Assembly: GCA_025360785.1 (NCBI GenBank)
Contig: JANYBN010000116.1
Location: 1-33,365 of the forward strand
Reading direction: 5' to 3'
Source: Geobacter sp.
GTDB taxonomy: Bacteria; Desulfobacterota; Desulfuromonadia; Geobacterales; Pseudopelobacteraceae
DNA: 33,365 nt
Both the position numbers and the translations under genes were made by a program. The notes beneath the pieces were generated by a model. That model saw nothing but the letters and a program-made list of their open reading frames with translations. It was not told the DNA's origin and did not search any database. Below, in pieces: positions 22,703 through 31,254 of the stretch. Numbering within the stretch: position 1 is the stretch's first letter; each line of letters opens with the position of its first letter.

Positions 22703-23055
22703 GCGGTGATCCGGAAATGAACTGGCAGGTCTATATGATTCTCTGCTCGGACAGTACGCTATATACCGGCATCACAACGGACCTTCAACGGCGCTTCGAC
22801 CAGCACGCCTCGGGCCGTGGAGCCAAATATTTTCGCGGGCGAAAGCCGGTAGAGGTTGTCTATCTGGAGGGCGGGCACAGCCGCAGCAGCGCGGGGAAGA
22901 GAGAGGTGGAAATAAAGACGCTGACTCGCGCCGAGAAATTTGTGTTGATATCGTCCAGAATAAATGACATTTCGCGACACCAGGGGACGTTACGCCCCTG
23001 GTGTGAACATTATCAGGCTGCCTTCGGCAAAACAAAATCAACCCCGGCAAATTGA
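22699..23055 (+). CDS. GIY-YIG nuclease family protein
   Basis: A 118-residue single-domain GIY-YIG protein of the YhbQ/UPF0213 type. The motif appears as VYMILCSDSTLYTGITTDLQRRFDQHASG, followed by KYFRGRKPVEVVYLE, and KREVEIKTLTRAEK carries the usual catalytic-region Glu. ATG 22699 overlaps the preceding TGA as ATGA; ATG 22717 is an alternative start. Such proteins normally end soon after the RAEK helix. Here about 30 further residues run through a perfect palindrome (22977-23004) and then overlap the opposite-strand zinc-ribbon gene by 43 bp, so the tail looks acquired. The biological role of the short family is unclear. Confidence 0.85.
   Translation: MSGDPEMNWQVYMILCSDSTLYTGITTDLQRRFDQHASGRGAKYFRGRKPVEVVYLEGGHSRSSAGKREVEIKTLTRAEKFVLISSRINDISRHQGTLRPWCEHYQAAFGKTKSTPAN
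22977..23004. repeat. Perfect 10-bp palindrome (ACACCAGGGG/CCCCTGGTGT)
   Basis: Two exact 10-bp arms enclose the 8-nt loop ACGTTACG. It lies inside the 3' end of the GIY-YIG reading frame and 8 nt beyond the stop of the opposite-strand zinc-ribbon gene. Neither side has a T run. It may be a REP-like repeat or a weak transcription barrier for the minus-strand gene. Confidence 0.7.
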
Positions 23056-23300
23056 ATTGCCGCCGAATCGGTGGCGCGTGGCGGGGAAACGGCATGCACG
23101 CCTCCGCAGACCGGGCAGCTCTGCACGAAGGTCTCCTGCACAAAATGTTTTCCGCACCCCTGGCAGTTATGCTCCAGGCCGCCGGGGAGCGCCGACACCG
23201 CCACTGACCCGCCATGGGCGTTGAGGACAAACTCCACCAATGCCCTGCCGGTAGCAAATGGCCCTATTCCCGGTGTCCGGGACGATCCGCACTCACACAT
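23013..23300 (-). CDS. Small zinc-ribbon protein, 95 residues
   Basis: A small protein with a clear four-cysteine zinc ribbon: Cys46-x2-Cys49 (CQGCGK) and Cys62-x2-Cys65 (CPVCGG). Additional cysteines are in the N-terminal MCECG. The segment in front (VEFVLNAHGG) looks like a short helix. It is reminiscent of HypA-type or DUF-type zinc ribbons but too short and different to assign. ATG 23300 has a strong CAGGAGG ribosome binding site, which supports a real gene. Its 3' end overlaps the GIY-YIG gene antiparallel by 43 bp. An inverted repeat at 23318-23346 covers its probable promoter. Confidence 0.75.
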   Translation of the reverse strand: MCECGSSRTPGIGPFATGRALVEFVLNAHGGSVAVSALPGGLEHNCQGCGKHFVQETFVQSCPVCGGVHAVSPPRATDSAAIQFAGVDFVLPKAA

Positions 23301-23317
23301 AATTCATTCCTCCTGTC

Positions 23318-23346
23318 GTACTGAATCTATTTTTATGATACAGTAC
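23318..23346. promoter_or_regulatory. Inverted repeat GTACTG-N17-CAGTAC, possible operator
   Basis: Exact 6-bp inverted arms flank a 17-bp AT-rich spacer that, on the minus strand, starts TATCATAAA. The site is 18-46 nt before the zinc-ribbon ATG, where a -10 region is expected. Dyads of this spacing suit a dimeric repressor, but no family can be named. Confidence 0.35.
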
Positions 23347-23379
23347 AAATCTTAACCGATTGCGGTCTCCGGAATTATG

Positions 23380-23414
23380 ACTTGAGTCAATTTTTCAGAA
23401 ATTTATACTTGAGT
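23380..23414 (+). promoter_or_regulatory. Candidate promoter with two direct ACTTGAGT repeats
   Basis: TTGAGT (23382-23387), a 16-nt spacer and TATACT (23404-23409) form a plausible promoter 59 nt before the GTG at 23469. ACTTGAGT occurs twice, at 23380-23387 and 23407-23414, 27 bp apart, overlapping both hexamers. A regulator could bind there. Confidence 0.4.
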
Positions 23415-23468
23415 GATGCCGGTCGAATCAGTTCGGTAAAACCATGAGGCTCTGAAAGGCAGGCAACC

Positions 23469-24176
23469 GTGGCACAACCCTGGAAAACAATTGAGAGTAT
23501 CTCCACCGACGAAGGGGCTCTCGAACTGCGTCAGCGCGGCGAGCGGGATTTTTTGATCATGATCGGCTCGCAGGTGCTGATGAACAGCCTGGCAAACCGT
23601 TCCGAGGTGATGCTCGGTCAGCTCGGCTGCGGCCACCTGAAGGAGAGTGAAACTCCACGAGTACTGGTGGGTGGTCTGGGGATGGGCTTTACGCTCAAGT
23701 CGGTGCTTGACGCCCTGCCGGCTACCGCCCGGGTCGTCGTGGCCGAACTGAACCCGGCCGTTGTCGAATGGTGCTGGGGGCCGCTGGCCGCTCTGACTGA
23801 AAACGCGGTCGCCGATCCGCGGGTGACCGTGGAGATTTGCGATGTAGCGCAGCGGATCCGCCGGAGCGCAGTGAACGGCGGCGAGGAGCGCTTTGATGCC
23901 ATTGTCCTCGACCTGTACCGCGGACCGCACGCAAAAACACACTACAGCGATGACCCGCTTTACGGTAGCCGGGCCATTGACAACATGCACGCCGCGCTTA
24001 AACCGTGCGGTGTCGTGGCGGTATGGGGGGAGAATTATGACGAAGGTTTCGACAAGCGCCTGCGAAGTGCCGGTTTCACGGTGACGACCGACCGCCCCGG
24101 CCGTGGCGGTCTTCGTCATGTCGTGTTTCTGGCCCATCTGAAACAATCAAAAAAAACGGGGAAGCATGCTTCTTGA
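23469..24176 (+). CDS. Spermidine synthase-fold (SAM-binding) protein
   Basis: A 235-residue protein with the spermidine-synthase/class I methyltransferase Rossmann fold. VLVGGLGMGFTLKSVL is the glycine-rich SAM loop, VVVAELNPAVVEW supplies the acidic ribose ligand, and FDAIVLDLYRGP holds the Asp where aminopropyltransferases have their catalytic pocket. The N-terminal beta domain is reduced, and the gatekeeping residues of true spermidine synthases are not obvious, so it may be a methyltransferase-like relative rather than SpeE. Translation starts at GTG 23469 behind AGGCAGG. The C-terminus is a basic, probably disordered tail (KQSKKTGKHAS). Confidence 0.75.
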   Translation: MAQPWKTIESISTDEGALELRQRGERDFLIMIGSQVLMNSLANRSEVMLGQLGCGHLKESETPRVLVGGLGMGFTLKSVLDALPATARVVVAELNPAVVEWCWGPLAALTENAVADPRVTVEICDVAQRIRRSAVNGGEERFDAIVLDLYRGPHAKTHYSDDPLYGSRAIDNMHAALKPCGVVAVWGENYDEGFDKRLRSAGFTVTTDRPGRGGLRHVVFLAHLKQSKKTGKHAS

Positions 24177-24203
24177 TGGGTATGCGGAGGTGAAGTTCTG
24201 CCG

Positions 24204-24725
24204 CTATCCTCTGGTAAGGAGTGCTTTCAGCTTTTCCATCTCATCTGGGCAGATACTCAGGCAGTCATGTCCTTCCAGAAACTCGACCAGTGATGTGAGA
24301 AAAATTCCGAACGAAAGCGGCACGTTGGCCTTGTTGTAATAATAGTTGCCGTTGTTGACGAGAACATTGACGGCAAAGCCGGTGTTGGGAGAATCCAGCT
24401 CGACCAACCCCTTGATCAACCGGTAGATTTCCTTTTCCAGCCTGCGCTGGGCGACGCTTTCCGGCTTTGCCTTGCCGGCCGTAGCAGCCGCTTTTGCCGA
24501 GGTCTTTATCAAGGAAAGGTTCACCCCGGTACGCTTCGATGTACACCCCAGCAAGCCGTCGAATATCCTCATCATCTCCTTGACAATGTTTTCCCGGGCG
24601 ACCTCTGGTGAAGCATTCTCTTCCATGATCGGCATATTATTATTCGCCTTGCTTGCTGCCAGTCTGTCGGCGGGCGAATCCGCCGCCAAACGCCTAAGCT
24701 TGTTGGTCACTTGTTTTTCTTCCAT
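24204..24725 (-). CDS. Hypothetical protein, 173 residues
   Basis: I do not recognise this family. The first 45 residues are polar and probably disordered, with a KANNNMPIMEENASPE stretch. Residues 45-175 look like a compact, mostly helical domain (NIVKEMMRIFDGLL, RRLEKEIYRLIKGLVEL, then FGIFLTSLVEFLEG). Two cysteines (61 and about 155-160) are not in a motif. There is no signal peptide or membrane helix. ATG 24725 follows GGAG with a 10-nt spacer. The gene faces the spermidine-synthase-like gene, with 27 bp between stops, and diverges from the membrane TPR gene. Confidence 0.65.
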   Translation of the reverse strand: MEEKQVTNKLRRLAADSPADRLAASKANNNMPIMEENASPEVARENIVKEMMRIFDGLLGCTSKRTGVNLSLIKTSAKAAATAGKAKPESVAQRRLEKEIYRLIKGLVELDSPNTGFAVNVLVNNGNYYYNKANVPLSFGIFLTSLVEFLEGHDCLSICPDEMEKLKALLTRG

Positions 24726-24912
24726 TTACTAGAAACTCCTCTTCTCGATTTTACCCAAAACCGGCGTTTACTGCGTTAGGCAGGTGTCAGATACTTTCAT
24801 TTGTTTGCAATAATATTTTTGACGCATGAATCTTATCAATGATAGAAAGACAGCACCTGCAGTGAAACCGGCTGACTAAATTACCGCTGTTTATATTGTG
24901 AAGGAACACCAC

Positions 24913-26547
24913 ATGCTATCACGCTTCACGCCATCTAACCGGTATTCCTGTTTATTGCTGACTCTGCTCGTTGCCGTAGTTTTCGGTAACACACTCGGCC
25001 ATGGCTTCGTCTGGGATGACCAGATCTTCGTAACTTACAAAGAGGCGTACCGCAATTTCGACCTGGCGACCATCTTTTTCTCACTCAAAGCAAACGAACT
25101 CGAATATCTGCCGGTTCGCGACTTAACCTATGCTCTCGACTTCGCTCTCTGGGGCAAGACTACTGCCGGATTTCACTTCAGTAATATTGTTTGGTACTGG
25201 CTGAATGTCATCGTTGTCTATCACTTGTCTGCCAGGATTGCAGCATTATTCCGGGATAAGGCTGCGGATGGAGAACAGGATGACCATTCCCGAACCTTTG
25301 GCCTGTTTGCTGCAGCCCTGTTTGCCGTTCACCCTATCCACTGCGAGGCGGTAAACTTTATCACTTGCCGCAATGCACTGGTATCAGGATTCTTTTTCTT
25401 CTTCTCCTGTCTCTGCTATCTTCAGTACCTGACTGCCACGACACAAAAAAAGCTCGCCTTTTACTGGGCTGCGCTCGGGTGCCTGGTGCTGGCACTTTTT
25501 GCAAAAGCGACCGGCATCATTCTCCCCGGGGTTCTGCTTCTCTTTACCTGCTATTTCGGCCGTCCCAACCGCTGGCAAAGATGGCTGGCGCTCCTGCCGT
25601 TCTTCCTGATTTCAGGCGGAGGATTCTTCCTATTCAGGGCGATCGCACTCAAAACGCGGCTCATGCCGGAAGTGCCATCCTGCACCTCGGCGGCGTGCCT
25701 GACAGAAAAGGCCGCCATTGCCCTTCAGATACCTTTCTTCTACCTGTACAAACTGCTTGTTCCCGCCGGCTATACGGTTGATTATGATATGGAGCGATTT
25801 GGCGCTCTTATGTCAGATCCCCGCTCCATTATCGCACTTGTCCTGCTTGTCGGCAGCGGGATTCTTGCCTGGCATTTCCGCCGGAAAGAGCCGCTTCTTC
25901 TTTTCTGCAGCGCCTGGTATCTCATCGCCATGATCCCGGTCCTCCATATCTTCCCCACGGTGCCGGTGGTTGCCGACCGCTACGCCTTCCTCCCTTCGCT
26001 CCCTTTTGTCATTATCGTTGCCTCGGCAGCAGTCCGGCTCATGGCAAAACGGCGGGTGTGGCTGGACGTACTCTGCCTGTTGACTATTGCCGGCCTCTCG
26101 GTTATTTCCGTGCTGCAGAACCGGATCTGGAATAGCGATACAACTCTCTGGGAATATACGCTTCGTGTCAATCCACGCTCGACGGCGGCACTAGGCATTC
26201 TCGCCAGACACTCTTTTCAGCACAAAGATTACGCCAAGGCCCTCGATCTGGCCAGAAAAGCGTATGAGGTCAACAATAATGACTTTGAATATGATCGTTT
26301 GCGGGGAGAACTGTTCCTTAAACAACGTAGACCGGATGTCGCAGTGATCATGTTTCAAAGTGCGTTGTCCAAGAGCCGCGAAAGCGTCGAGATTATGATC
26401 GGCCTTGGCAGGGCCTACGAAATGCTCGGTGACAGCCAGATGGCCAAACTCTGCTACCGGAGCGCCCTCAATTCGCGAGAAGTCTACCTGTCAGGGGACA
26501 TGCGGGAGAGAGCCGAACTCCTCCTGCGAAACCTGGAACAGCAGTAA
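24913..26547 (+). CDS. Membrane protein with TMTC-like glycosyltransferase core and C-terminal TPRs
   Basis: A 544-residue multi-pass membrane protein followed by soluble TPRs. The first membrane helix (12-26) leads to GFVWDD (31-36), whose paired Asp35/Asp36 match the catalytic-acid position of PMT/TMTC GT-C enzymes. LPVRDLTYALDFALWG and HPIHCEAVNFITCRNA (140-155) are further family hallmarks. About 8-10 hydrophobic helices follow, then TPR-like repeats from about 430 onward. Such enzymes transfer sugars from a lipid-linked donor to proteins or glycans outside the membrane; donor and acceptor are unknown. ATG 24913 is chosen because AAGGA lies 7 nt before it; the frame opens 15 nt earlier at a GTG. 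Confidence 0.8.
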   Translation: MLSRFTPSNRYSCLLLTLLVAVVFGNTLGHGFVWDDQIFVTYKEAYRNFDLATIFFSLKANELEYLPVRDLTYALDFALWGKTTAGFHFSNIVWYWLNVIVVYHLSARIAALFRDKAADGEQDDHSRTFGLFAAALFAVHPIHCEAVNFITCRNALVSGFFFFFSCLCYLQYLTATTQKKLAFYWAALGCLVLALFAKATGIILPGVLLLFTCYFGRPNRWQRWLALLPFFLISGGGFFLFRAIALKTRLMPEVPSCTSAACLTEKAAIALQIPFFYLYKLLVPAGYTVDYDMERFGALMSDPRSIIALVLLVGSGILAWHFRRKEPLLLFCSAWYLIAMIPVLHIFPTVPVVADRYAFLPSLPFVIIVASAAVRLMAKRRVWLDVLCLLTIAGLSVISVLQNRIWNSDTTLWEYTLRVNPRSTAALGILARHSFQHKDYAKALDLARKAYEVNNNDFEYDRLRGELFLKQRRPDVAVIMFQSALSKSRESVEIMIGLGRAYEMLGDSQMAKLCYRSALNSREVYLSGDMRERAELLLRNLEQQ

Positions 26548-26579
26548 CTGTCTCTGCGCCGTCTGGACCAGCCATAAGC

Positions 26580-28763
26580 TTATGCCGGCTTCCCCCCCTG
26601 TTCCGCCTCTTTGACCGACAACGCGATCCTTTTGCGCTGCGGGTCGGCAGACAGCACCTTGACCTTTACCACCTGCCCCGCCTTGACCGCGTCATTGGGA
26701 TCCTTGACATAGCGGTTGGCCAGATGACTGATATGCACCAGGCCATCCTGATGAACGCCGATATCTACAAAAGCGCCGAACGCTGTCACGTTGGTCACGA
26801 CCCCCTGCAGGATCATGCCCTCCTTCAGATCGCCGATCTCGCGGATATCATCCCGGAAGGATGCGGTCTGAAACTGGCTGCGCGGATCACGCCCCGGTTT
26901 TTTCAACTCCTCGATGATATCGGTAAGGGTCGGCAGGCCGACGCTTACCGAGACATAGCGTTTCAGGTCTATTCTGGCCACCAGAGCGGGATCGGCGGTC
27001 AGCTGCACGAGTGACACACCCAGATCGGCGGCCATCGCCTCCACCAGAGCGTAGCGCTCGGGATGCACGGCGCTGTTGTCCAGCGGATGCTTCCCCCCCC
27101 GGATGCGGAGAAATCCGGCCGCCTGCTCGAACGCTTTGGCCCCGAAACGCGGCACCTTGAGAAGCGCCTTGCGGGCGGCAAAGGAGCCGTTCTCGTCGCG
27201 ATAGCGGGCAATCGCCTTGGCCAGCGACGGACCGACGCCGGAAACGTAAGCAAGCAGCGCCCATGACGCGGTATTCAGATCGACCCCCACGTAGTTGACG
27301 CACGACTCCACCACCCCGTCCAGCGACTTTTTCAGCATCCCCTGATTGACATCGTGCTGATACTGGCCGACGCCGATGCTTTTCGGATCGACCTTGACCA
27401 GCTCACCCAGCGGATCCTGCAGCCTCCGGGCGATCGATATCGCACCGCGCACCGTCAGATCCAGCTCGGGAAACTCTTCCCTGGCGATATCCGAGGCCGA
27501 GTAGATGCTGGCCCCCGCCTCGCTGACCGACACTACCGGGAGCTGCCTTCCTGCACCGGCCAGGGTCTCCTTGACAAAAATCTCCATCTCGCGCCCCGCA
27601 GTGCCGTTGCCGACGGCGACCATCTCGATCGCATGGGTTTCGATCAGTCGGAGCAGATCCTGCCTGGCCTGGGGAATACGCGCTTCGCCGATGTGGGGAT
27701 AGACCGTCACATGCTCCAGGAACCGGCCGGTCGCATCAACCGCCGCCAGCTTGGAGCCGGTGCGGAAACCCGGATCAATCCCGAGTACCCGCTTTCCCCC
27801 GGCCGGAGGCGCCAGCAGCAGCTCGCGCAGATTCCGGGCAAAGATTTGAATGGCAGCCTCGTCAGCGCGCTCCTTGCTCTCCAGCCGCAGTTCCACTTCG
27901 ATGGATGGTGCTATCAGCCGCTTGTAGGCATCCTCTGCGACCCGCTCCAGCAGCGGAGTGAAGATACTGTGCCGCAGAATCAGGCGCGACTTCAATCCGG
28001 CGAGAACCTGCTCGACCGGCGCAGTGATCGAGAGGTAGAGCACCTCCTCCTTCTCGCCGCGCCGCATCGCCAGCATCCGGTGCGACGGGATCGCCTTGAG
28101 CGGCTCCTGAAAGTCATAGTACATCTCGAACTTGGTGACCTGCTCCTTATAATCGGCCGCCACCCGCGACGTCATCACACCCTGCTCATATGTCAGGCGG
28201 CGCACCATGGCGCGGGCATCGGCGTTGTCGGAGAGGCGTTCGGCCAGGATATGTCCGGCGCCGTCAAGAGCTGCAGCCGCATCGGGCACCTCTTTGTCGG
28301 GATCGATAAAGGGGAAGGCCGCATCCTCGGGTGTGCCGGTCGTCAGCTCCTGGGCGGCAATGATATCGGCCAGCGTTTCCAGGCCGCGTTCACGGGCGAT
28401 GGTCGCCTTGGTGCGCCGCTTCGGCTTGTACGGCAGGTACAGGTCTTCAATCTCGGTTTTCTGGCGCGAGGCTTCGATCCGCTCCTGCAGTTCGGGGGTC
28501 AGTTTTCCCTGCTCCGCGATGGACTTGAGCACAGTGATCTTGCGTTCTTCCAGCTCGCAGAAATAGATGAACTGTTCCTCGATCATACGGATCTGCACCT
28601 CATCCAGTTCGCCGGTATGCTCCTTGCGATATCGGGCGATAAAGGGTACTGTGGCCCCTTCCTGCAGCAGTTCTACGGTATGTTCCACCTGAAACGGCTT
28701 GAGAGCGGTCGCTTCGATGGTATAGGAAATCAACTTGCGGGTTTGTTCGTCAGTCAGCTTCAT
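26580..28763 (-). CDS. tex: Tex-family RNA-binding transcription accessory protein
   Basis: A 727-residue Tex protein. In order: an N-terminal helical domain (1-320), a YqgF/RNase H-like domain starting KRVLGIDPGFRTG (Asp330), helix-hairpin-helix repeats around 490-570 (VGVDLNTASWALLAYVSGVG) and a C-terminal S1 domain at 648-718 (GMILQGVVTNVTAFGAFVDIG). Tex binds nucleic acid and influences transcription and stress survival; its exact mechanism is not settled. ATG 28763 has AAGGAG at good spacing. The stop faces the membrane TPR gene with 32 bp between. The start lies only 21 bp from the divergent hydrolase start. Confidence 0.97.
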   Translation of the reverse strand: MKLTDEQTRKLISYTIEATALKPFQVEHTVELLQEGATVPFIARYRKEHTGELDEVQIRMIEEQFIYFCELEERKITVLKSIAEQGKLTPELQERIEASRQKTEIEDLYLPYKPKRRTKATIARERGLETLADIIAAQELTTGTPEDAAFPFIDPDKEVPDAAAALDGAGHILAERLSDNADARAMVRRLTYEQGVMTSRVAADYKEQVTKFEMYYDFQEPLKAIPSHRMLAMRRGEKEEVLYLSITAPVEQVLAGLKSRLILRHSIFTPLLERVAEDAYKRLIAPSIEVELRLESKERADEAAIQIFARNLRELLLAPPAGGKRVLGIDPGFRTGSKLAAVDATGRFLEHVTVYPHIGEARIPQARQDLLRLIETHAIEMVAVGNGTAGREMEIFVKETLAGAGRQLPVVSVSEAGASIYSASDIAREEFPELDLTVRGAISIARRLQDPLGELVKVDPKSIGVGQYQHDVNQGMLKKSLDGVVESCVNYVGVDLNTASWALLAYVSGVGPSLAKAIARYRDENGSFAARKALLKVPRFGAKAFEQAAGFLRIRGGKHPLDNSAVHPERYALVEAMAADLGVSLVQLTADPALVARIDLKRYVSVSVGLPTLTDIIEELKKPGRDPRSQFQTASFRDDIREIGDLKEGMILQGVVTNVTAFGAFVDIGVHQDGLVHISHLANRYVKDPNDAVKAGQVVKVKVLSADPQRKRIALSVKEAEQGGKPA

Positions 28764-28784
28764 TACAACTCCTTAGGACTAATC

Positions 28785-29759
28785 ATGTTTCGTATTGGAA
28801 GATTATTAATAGCCGGTACAATGGCAGTTACCCTGCTCTGCTTATCCGCCTGCCTGCCGACGGTAAATCACCCCGGCAAGCAGGTCATCGAACCGAGTAT
28901 TCAAAACAGGTACTTTGTGGCCGGCGACGGGGCGATGCTGCCCATGCGCTCCTGGCTGCCGAAGGATAACACGGTAAAGGCGGTCATAGTCGCCCTGCAT
29001 GGTTTCAACGATTACAGCAACTTTTTCAGCGCACCCGGAACATACCTGAGCCGCCAAGATATCGCCTGCTACGCCTACGACCAGCGTGGTTTCGGCAGTG
29101 CGCCGGGACGCGGACTTTGGGCCGGTATCGAGGCATACACAAACGATCTCTCCGGTTTTGTGAAGGAGATTCGCAAACATCACCAGGGCGTTCCACTCTA
29201 TGTATTGGGAGAGAGTATGGGGGGCGCCGTGACCATCGTTGCCATGACCGGGAGTAATCCGCCGGATGTCGACGGCGTCATTCTTGTCGCACCGGCAGTC
29301 TGGGGGCGAAAAACCATGCCCTGGTATCAACGATGGCTGCTTGCCGTCACCTCACATACATTTCCCTGGATGAAGCTGACCGGAAAAGGGATGCACATCA
29401 CCCCTTCGGACAACGTCGAGATGCTGCGGTCTCTGGGGCGCGACCCGCAAGTCATAAAGGATACCCGCATCGACGCCCTGTACGGTCTCACCAATCTGAT
29501 GGATGAAGCTTTGTCGAGGTCGGAGAAACTGCAACTGCCTACCTTGGTTCAATACGGCGAAAATGACCAGATAATTCCCAAGGAGCCGACTCTCCGGATG
29601 CTTGACAGAATGCCGAAAACGACCCTGAAGGCTTTCTACGCGCAGGGCTATCACATGTTACTGAGGGATTTGCAGGGGGAAAAGCCCTTGGCCGACATTG
29701 CTGCCTGGGTAGCCGATCACAACAGCCCCTTGCCCTTCAGCACAGACCATTGGAAATGA
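28785..29759 (+). CDS. Lipoprotein alpha/beta hydrolase (monoacylglycerol lipase/lysophospholipase-like)
   Basis: A 324-residue serine hydrolase with a lipoprotein signal peptide (lipobox LSAC, Cys23). The catalytic triad is Ser144 in GESMGG, Asp261 in GENDQIIP and His290 in GYHMLL. HGFNDYSN (72-79) forms the oxyanion-hole region, and YDQRGFGSAPGRGLW is typical of the Hydrolase_4 lysophospholipase group. Membrane anchoring suggests action on lipids in the periplasm or outer membrane. The reading frame is open far upstream, antisense to tex, but ATG 28785, with AGGA upstream and the signal peptide, is clearly the start. Confidence 0.9.
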   Translation: MFRIGRLLIAGTMAVTLLCLSACLPTVNHPGKQVIEPSIQNRYFVAGDGAMLPMRSWLPKDNTVKAVIVALHGFNDYSNFFSAPGTYLSRQDIACYAYDQRGFGSAPGRGLWAGIEAYTNDLSGFVKEIRKHHQGVPLYVLGESMGGAVTIVAMTGSNPPDVDGVILVAPAVWGRKTMPWYQRWLLAVTSHTFPWMKLTGKGMHITPSDNVEMLRSLGRDPQVIKDTRIDALYGLTNLMDEALSRSEKLQLPTLVQYGENDQIIPKEPTLRMLDRMPKTTLKAFYAQGYHMLLRDLQGEKPLADIAAWVADHNSPLPFSTDHWK

Positions 29760-29961
29760 GCTCTGATACGGTGCCGGAGCTGCAGCAACTTTGATGGATA
29801 ACGCAGATTTGTTCGTTAATCAACAACGATGTCGCCACAGAGATGATTAATAATCCGCTTGTCTCATTCGCTGTTCGCGCATAAAGTATGGCCAGTATCC
29901 TGACCGCTTCAGGCGCTAAGCTATTTTCACAGCCGCACCATTCTCCTTAATCGAGACCAGC
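29760..29961. other. Gap without a recognised feature
   Basis: These 202 bases between the hydrolase and the aminotransferase contain no coding frame, terminator or convincing promoter that I can see. Confidence 0.5.
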
Positions 29962-31128
29962 ATGATTCTGTCACCATTGATAACCAATGTCCACTTCCCC
30001 CCTATTTCCGAGGTAAAGCAATGGCTGGCCGGACGGCCGCACGATGGCCGGGAACTGATCGATCTCTGCCAGGCGGTGCCGGATTATGCCCCCGCCCCGG
30101 AATTGACGGAACATTTATCCCTGCTGCTGAGCGACCCGCTCATGTCGAAATACTCGCCCGATGAGGGGCTGCATGAGGTGCGCGAGGCCGTCAGCGGCTA
30201 TTACGGCAGGAAATACGGTGCGGAACTGTCGCCGGATAATTTCTGTCTGACGATCGGCGCCAGTCAGGCCTTCTGGCTGGCGATTGTCACCCTCTGCCGC
30301 GCCGGCGACGAGGTCGTGGTGCAGGCGCCCTATTACTTTGACCATCCGATGGCCCTCGACATCCTCGGCGTTCGTGGTGTGTACGCTCCATTTGTCGAGG
30401 CCGATGGCGGGCTGCCCAATCCGGAGACCATCGAAAGCCTGATCACTGACAAGACCAGGGCGATTCTGGTGGTATCTCCCAGCAACCCGACCGGCGCCAT
30501 AACCCCGCCGGAGACTATCAGGGCGCTGTTTGAGGTAGCCAGGCGCCACAACATCGCCCTGATCCTGGATGAAACCTATAATGAATTTATCCCCGGCGGC
30601 CTCCGCCCGCACGACCTTTTCAGTGATCCGGCCTGGGGCGATTATTTCGTACAGATCGCCTCGTTCGGCAAGACATTTGCTCTGACCGGTTATCGCGCCG
30701 GAATGCTTGCCGCATCTGCACAGTTCATCCATCATGCCCTCAAGGCGCAGGACACCATGGCAGTCTGCCAGCCGCGCATCACCCAGCATGCCGTCAAGTT
30801 CGGCATTGAGCGCCTTGACCTGTGGGTGGCGGCCAACCGGGAAATGATGGCCCGCCGCCACGACCTGTTCCGCGCAGAATTCATGCAGCCTGGCAACCTG
30901 TTTCGACTGGCGGCCAGCGGCGCTTTCTTCGCCTGGGTGCGCCATCCGTTCAGCGGCTGCAGCGGCCGCCAGGTGGCAAAACGGCTGGTGGATGAGGCGG
31001 CAATCCTCTGCCTGCCGGGCGAGGTTTTCGGCCCCGGCCTGGAGGGATATTTGCGGCTGGCGTTCGGAAATATCAAGGAGGACGCCATACCTGAGGCGGT
31101 CAGGCGTTTTCGGGAGCTGGCGGCCTGA
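29962..31128 (+). CDS. Class I/II PLP-dependent aminotransferase
   Basis: A 388-residue fold-type I aminotransferase. The PLP lysine is Lys237 in SFGKTFALTGYRAGM, with Arg245 binding PLP phosphate. SPSNPTGAI (172-180) and ILDETYNEF (201-209) hold the Asn and Asp/Tyr that contact the cofactor. YSPDEGLHEVREAVSGYY (64-81) is the usual N-terminal helix. Amino-acid specificity cannot be read from the sequence. A gap of 202 bp precedes it with no recognisable structure, and no strong ribosome binding site is seen before ATG 29962. It is followed on the same strand by glycogen phosphorylase after 126 bp. Confidence 0.93.
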   Translation: MILSPLITNVHFPPISEVKQWLAGRPHDGRELIDLCQAVPDYAPAPELTEHLSLLLSDPLMSKYSPDEGLHEVREAVSGYYGRKYGAELSPDNFCLTIGASQAFWLAIVTLCRAGDEVVVQAPYYFDHPMALDILGVRGVYAPFVEADGGLPNPETIESLITDKTRAILVVSPSNPTGAITPPETIRALFEVARRHNIALILDETYNEFIPGGLRPHDLFSDPAWGDYFVQIASFGKTFALTGYRAGMLAASAQFIHHALKAQDTMAVCQPRITQHAVKFGIERLDLWVAANREMMARRHDLFRAEFMQPGNLFRLAASGAFFAWVRHPFSGCSGRQVAKRLVDEAAILCLPGEVFGPGLEGYLRLAFGNIKEDAIPEAVRRFRELAA

Positions 31129-31254
31129 CATGTATACAGACGACAAGTCCGATGTGAATTGCTTTTATCACAAAATCGTGTACGCTTTTACGCATTAGTT
31201 GGAGCGTCGATTAATAAAACTGCCTGCGTCACCACATAGGGAAGGAAACAGAAA

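Noticed and set aside
22977-23004. Rho-independent terminator
   Set aside because: The stem is perfect, but neither strand has a T run after it, so it was called a repeat palindrome instead.
27354-28784. A long upstream extension of the lipoprotein hydrolase frame
   Set aside because: This part is antisense to tex. The signal peptide, lipobox and ribosome binding site place the start at 28785.
30115-31146. A 343-codon open frame on the minus strand
   Set aside because: It is antisense to the aminotransferase, whose motifs and PLP lysine are intact, and it shows no family features of its own.
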